From: Sporomusaceae bacterium
GTDB lineage: Bacteria > Bacillota > Negativicutes > DSM-13327
DNA length: 5,812 nucleotides
Direction: 5' to 3'
Assembly (NCBI GenBank): GCA_027492445.1
Contig: JAPUES010000143.1
Coordinates: 6,836-12,647, forward strand
Part shown: positions 5,193-5,812 of the stretch, in pieces
Numbering within the stretch: position 1 is the stretch's first letter
How the letters are laid out: each line of letters starts with the position of its first letter
The notes under the pieces: model-generated
What the model was told of the DNA's origin: nothing
Seen by the model: the letters and a program-made list of their open reading frames with translations, nothing else
Databases searched by the model: none
Position numbers and translations under genes: made by a program

Positions 5193-5812
5193 GTGAGATT
5201 GTTAGTATATATAGCAAAAGGAGCACAACATCACGAGCATGTAATCAAAATGACAGATGAGTTAATAGGGTTGAATAAGAAATTTATTAAAGGTGAAGAG
5301 GATAAAATTAATAAACAGGTACTTGATATTCAAAAGATGTTGTTGGTTTTAAACATTATAGTAATCTTGGCGGCTCTTGCTGTTAGTATCATCATCAGCC
5401 GAAGTATTTCAAGAGTAGCCCAGGACTTAGTTATGTCAGCCAATGAGATAGCAGATGGAAACATTAGTCGCGAAGAATTGTACTCGAAATCTTCGGATGA
5501 GATGGGACAACTTGCTGTAGCATTCAACAAAATGAAGGGGAATTTAAGAGGACTAATCATGCAGGTGACTGAGTCAGCAGAACAAGTAAATGCCTCATCT
5601 CAGCAATTGACAGCTACCGCTGATTTATCTGCTCAGGCTGCTAATCAAGTTACTATTTCAATTAACGATATAGCAAATGGTGCAGAGAATCAGATGAATG
5701 CATTAGAAGAAACATCTTCGATAGTACAGCAGATGTCGGCAAGTGTTCAGCAAGTGGCAGCCAATGCTAGCCAGGTATCAGAAGTGTCAAACCAGGCAGC
5801 AGAGGCGGCAAA
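5193..5812 (+). CDS. Methyl-accepting chemotaxis protein, N-terminally shortened and cut by the window end
   Basis: The frame is open from 5190 (after a TAA at 5187-5189) to the window end: 206 residues from the GTG at 5193, with no stop. GGAG at 5179-5182, 10 bases upstream, makes GTG 5193 the best start; ATG 5250 has no good ribosome binding site. Residues 11-48 (GAQHHEHVIKMTDELIGLNKKF and onward) look like the last helix of a four-helix-bundle sensor. A membrane helix follows at about 50-69, then a HAMP domain (about 70-122, with DEMGQL at 102-107), then the start of the cytoplasmic coiled-coil signalling domain rich in Gln, Ala, Glu and Ser. Chemoreceptors of this class normally begin with another membrane helix and about 150 sensor residues, which are absent here. 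It may be a 5'-truncated relic or a short receptor with a single membrane pass. The kinase-contact tip lies beyond the window. No clear promoter is seen. Confidence 0.85.
   Translation, partial: MRLLVYIAKGAQHHEHVIKMTDELIGLNKKFIKGEEDKINKQVLDIQKMLLVLNIIVILAALAVSIIISRSISRVAQDLVMSANEIADGNISREELYSKSSDEMGQLAVAFNKMKGNLRGLIMQVTESAEQVNASSQQLTATADLSAQAANQVTISINDIANGAENQMNALEETSSIVQQMSASVQQVAANASQVSEVSNQAAEAA

Noticed and set aside
5177..5260. A 27-codon frame from ATG 5177 overlapping the chemoreceptor start.
   Set aside because: It has no ribosome binding site and no recognisable features, and it overlaps the better-supported chemoreceptor frame.

Overview
The window looks like a chromosomal segment of a low-GC Firmicute. 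Genes have strong AGGAGG-type ribosome binding sites, one uses a TTG start, there is an RNase J gene, and terminators are U-tailed hairpins. The gene styles remind me of Negativicutes such as Pelosinus or Sporomusa, but that is an impression, not a demonstrated placement. All convincing genes are on the + strand.

Layout: (1) Bases 1-184 are a non-coding leader with a candidate promoter and a hairpin upstream of RNase J. (2) Bases 185-1858 encode a complete RNase J (557 aa, TTG start), closed by a clear intrinsic terminator at 1869-1905. (3) Bases 2059-2922 encode a 287-residue protein of unknown function that appears to contain two PH-like beta domains; it probably has its own promoter. (4) A short hairpin resembling a degenerate REP-type palindrome and a good candidate promoter follow. 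(5) Bases 3076-4587 encode a flavoprotein disulfide reductase of the dihydrolipoamide dehydrogenase/mycothione reductase type. Bases 4629-5042 encode a membrane-anchored or exported single-domain rhodanese. These two are probably one operon ending at the terminator at 5094-5137. (6) From about 5193 to the window end lies the start of a methyl-accepting chemotaxis protein that has lost its first transmembrane helix and most of its four-helix sensor domain.

RNase J is RNA-processing housekeeping. The reductase and rhodanese form a plausible thiol/sulfane-sulfur redox pair: a cytoplasmic NAD(P)H-dependent disulfide reductase next to a sulfurtransferase that acts outside or at the membrane. No lipoyl-complex gene (E1, E2, GcvH) is adjacent, so the natural disulfide substrate is open. 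I saw no CRISPR array, tRNA, rRNA, insertion sequence or prophage gene. The points most worth a second look are the extra ~29 residues beside the catalytic His of the reductase, the unnamed tandem PH-like protein, the beheaded chemoreceptor, and the leader hairpin of RNase J.
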